Source: Atrina japonica
Lineage: Eukaryota; Mollusca; Bivalvia; Pterioida; Pinnidae
Assembly: GCA_030159075.1 (NCBI GenBank)
Contig: BROG01000539.1
Location: forward strand, 192,501 to 256,500
DNA: 64,000 bases
Direction: 5' to 3'
Shown here: in pieces, positions 63,434 through 64,000 of the stretch
Layout: each line of letters starts with the position of its first letter
Numbering within the stretch: position 1 is the first letter of the stretch
Notes under the pieces: generated by a model
What the model saw: the letters and a program-made list of their open reading frames with translations, nothing else
Told to the model about the DNA's origin: nothing
Database searches by the model: none
Position numbers and translations under genes: made by a program

Positions 63434-64000
63434 CTCAGATACCAAAGTGTAAATCAATAGAATGTCCAGGACATAGATACAAATCCGATAAAAAATGGAC
63501 AAACACGGACCTCTGGAAACCAAGAGATGGGATCAGGTGCCATGGAGGAGTAAGCATCCCCTGTCGACCGGTCACACCCGCCGTGAGTCCACAGTCAAGT
63601 CCAGTGAAACACGTGAGGAGTGTATCCTCGTCACAATTGGTACAGACGTCTCAACAACCGCCAACGAAAAGGCAACTCAACATTTCACTTAGTGAAACAA
63701 AGTAGTCGCAAAGAAGACTATTATACCGACCGTAAAACTTGCGGAACGTTGACATTAAACGCGGTCTTCGATATCCCTGTGTCAATAATTTGTCAGTGAG
63801 TAGTTTACCTCTGTACATGAAATCTTCATATGTTGTGCACGCCCTGGCATATCGGATCATTTGTGAAATATAAACTCCATATGCAGGTGACTGAGGTATA
63901 TTACTACTTAAATGTGGAAAATTTACGATGGGAAAGCCGAAATCGTCGCGTTTATCGTATAGCTTCGTAGCTAATTTCCCGTCTGTGTTTATGTTAAGTA
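63434..64000 (-). pseudogene. PLE copy running off the window edge
   Basis: On the minus strand the 3' terminus is at 63434 and the coding end lies near 63650. A long clean frame (63651-63860) reads MIRYARACTTYEDFMYRGKL, LTDKLLTQGYRRPRLMSTFR, KFYGRYNSLLCDYFVSLSEM and LSCLFVGGC-stop. The upstream part to 64000 includes KRDDF and GFPIVNF homology. It is the best-conserved 3' part in the window and shares its stop position with the 53-kb copy. The rest of the element would lie beyond 64000. Confidence 0.85.

Overview
This window is nuclear DNA from an animal, almost certainly a mollusc and most likely a bivalve. It is strongly AT-rich, has short exons with GT-AG introns, carries long (AT)n, (CA)n and (CT)n microsatellites, and is crowded with interspersed repeats. 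The tRNA-derived SINE with a tail ending GAGTGGGACGTTAAACAACA is the kind seen across molluscan genomes. The species cannot be fixed from the sequence. No bacterial operon, rRNA gene, true tRNA gene or CRISPR array is visible.

The one recognisable host gene lies at the right end, on the + strand from about 57.1 to beyond 61.4 kb. It encodes a secreted trypsin-like (S1/chymotrypsin-fold) serine protease. A likely signal-peptide exon at 57087 is followed by five phase-compatible exons. These supply a pro-region rich in His, Asn and Ser, the activation site R|IIGG, the His-Asp-Ser triad and a trypsin-type Asp189. The C-terminal exon is not found before the window ends. The introns hold a SINE nested inside a MITE, a (CT)n tract and a 660-bp cytosine/adenine-only tract.

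A weaker case can be made for a second + strand gene of unknown function. Coding-like segments with good splice signals at 19907, 21427, 33352 and 34331 join with consistent codon phase. Further candidate exons lie at 6209, 44047, 44533 and 49159. Three candidate minus-strand exons lie near 11.5-12.4 kb, one with an in-frame stop.

Mobile DNA dominates. (1) A Penelope-like retroelement (PLE) is present in at least seven fragments (10.97, 16.1, 17.2, 38.96, 46.7, 53-54.4 and 63.4 kb). Three further fragments (11.94, 16.40 and 38.43 kb) carry a minimal hammerhead ribozyme in different states of decay. (2) A tRNA-derived SINE (SINE-A) occurs at 9.9, 15.6, 21.0, 38.5, 41.5, 43.5 and 58.8 kb. A second tRNA-like SINE (SINE-B) occurs at 25.4 and 32.1 kb. 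(3) Non-autonomous inverted-repeat elements fall into three families: MITE-A (3.1, 9.7, 55.1 and 58.7-59.3 kb), MITE-B, built of CTAGTTTTTCTCCAGTTAAA units (8.5, 24.0, 41.2-42.2 and 63.0 kb), and MITE-C (10.3 kb). (4) A dead Tc1/mariner transposase lies at 1.5-2.3 kb. (5) Small hairpin elements lie at 19.6 and 43.0 kb, and a cluster of the palindrome GTCGTGCGCACGAC at 27.0 kb.

Tandem minisatellites are the other major component: 25 bp (7.8 kb), about 44 bp (27.9-29.1 kb), 17 bp (31.3 kb), 39 bp (36.9 kb), 32 bp (42.2 kb) and 59 bp (51.4 kb). Most long open frames outside the protease and the PLE are products of these repeats. The layout reads as intergenic or long-intron DNA shaped by repeated insertion, with the protease locus as the clear functional unit.
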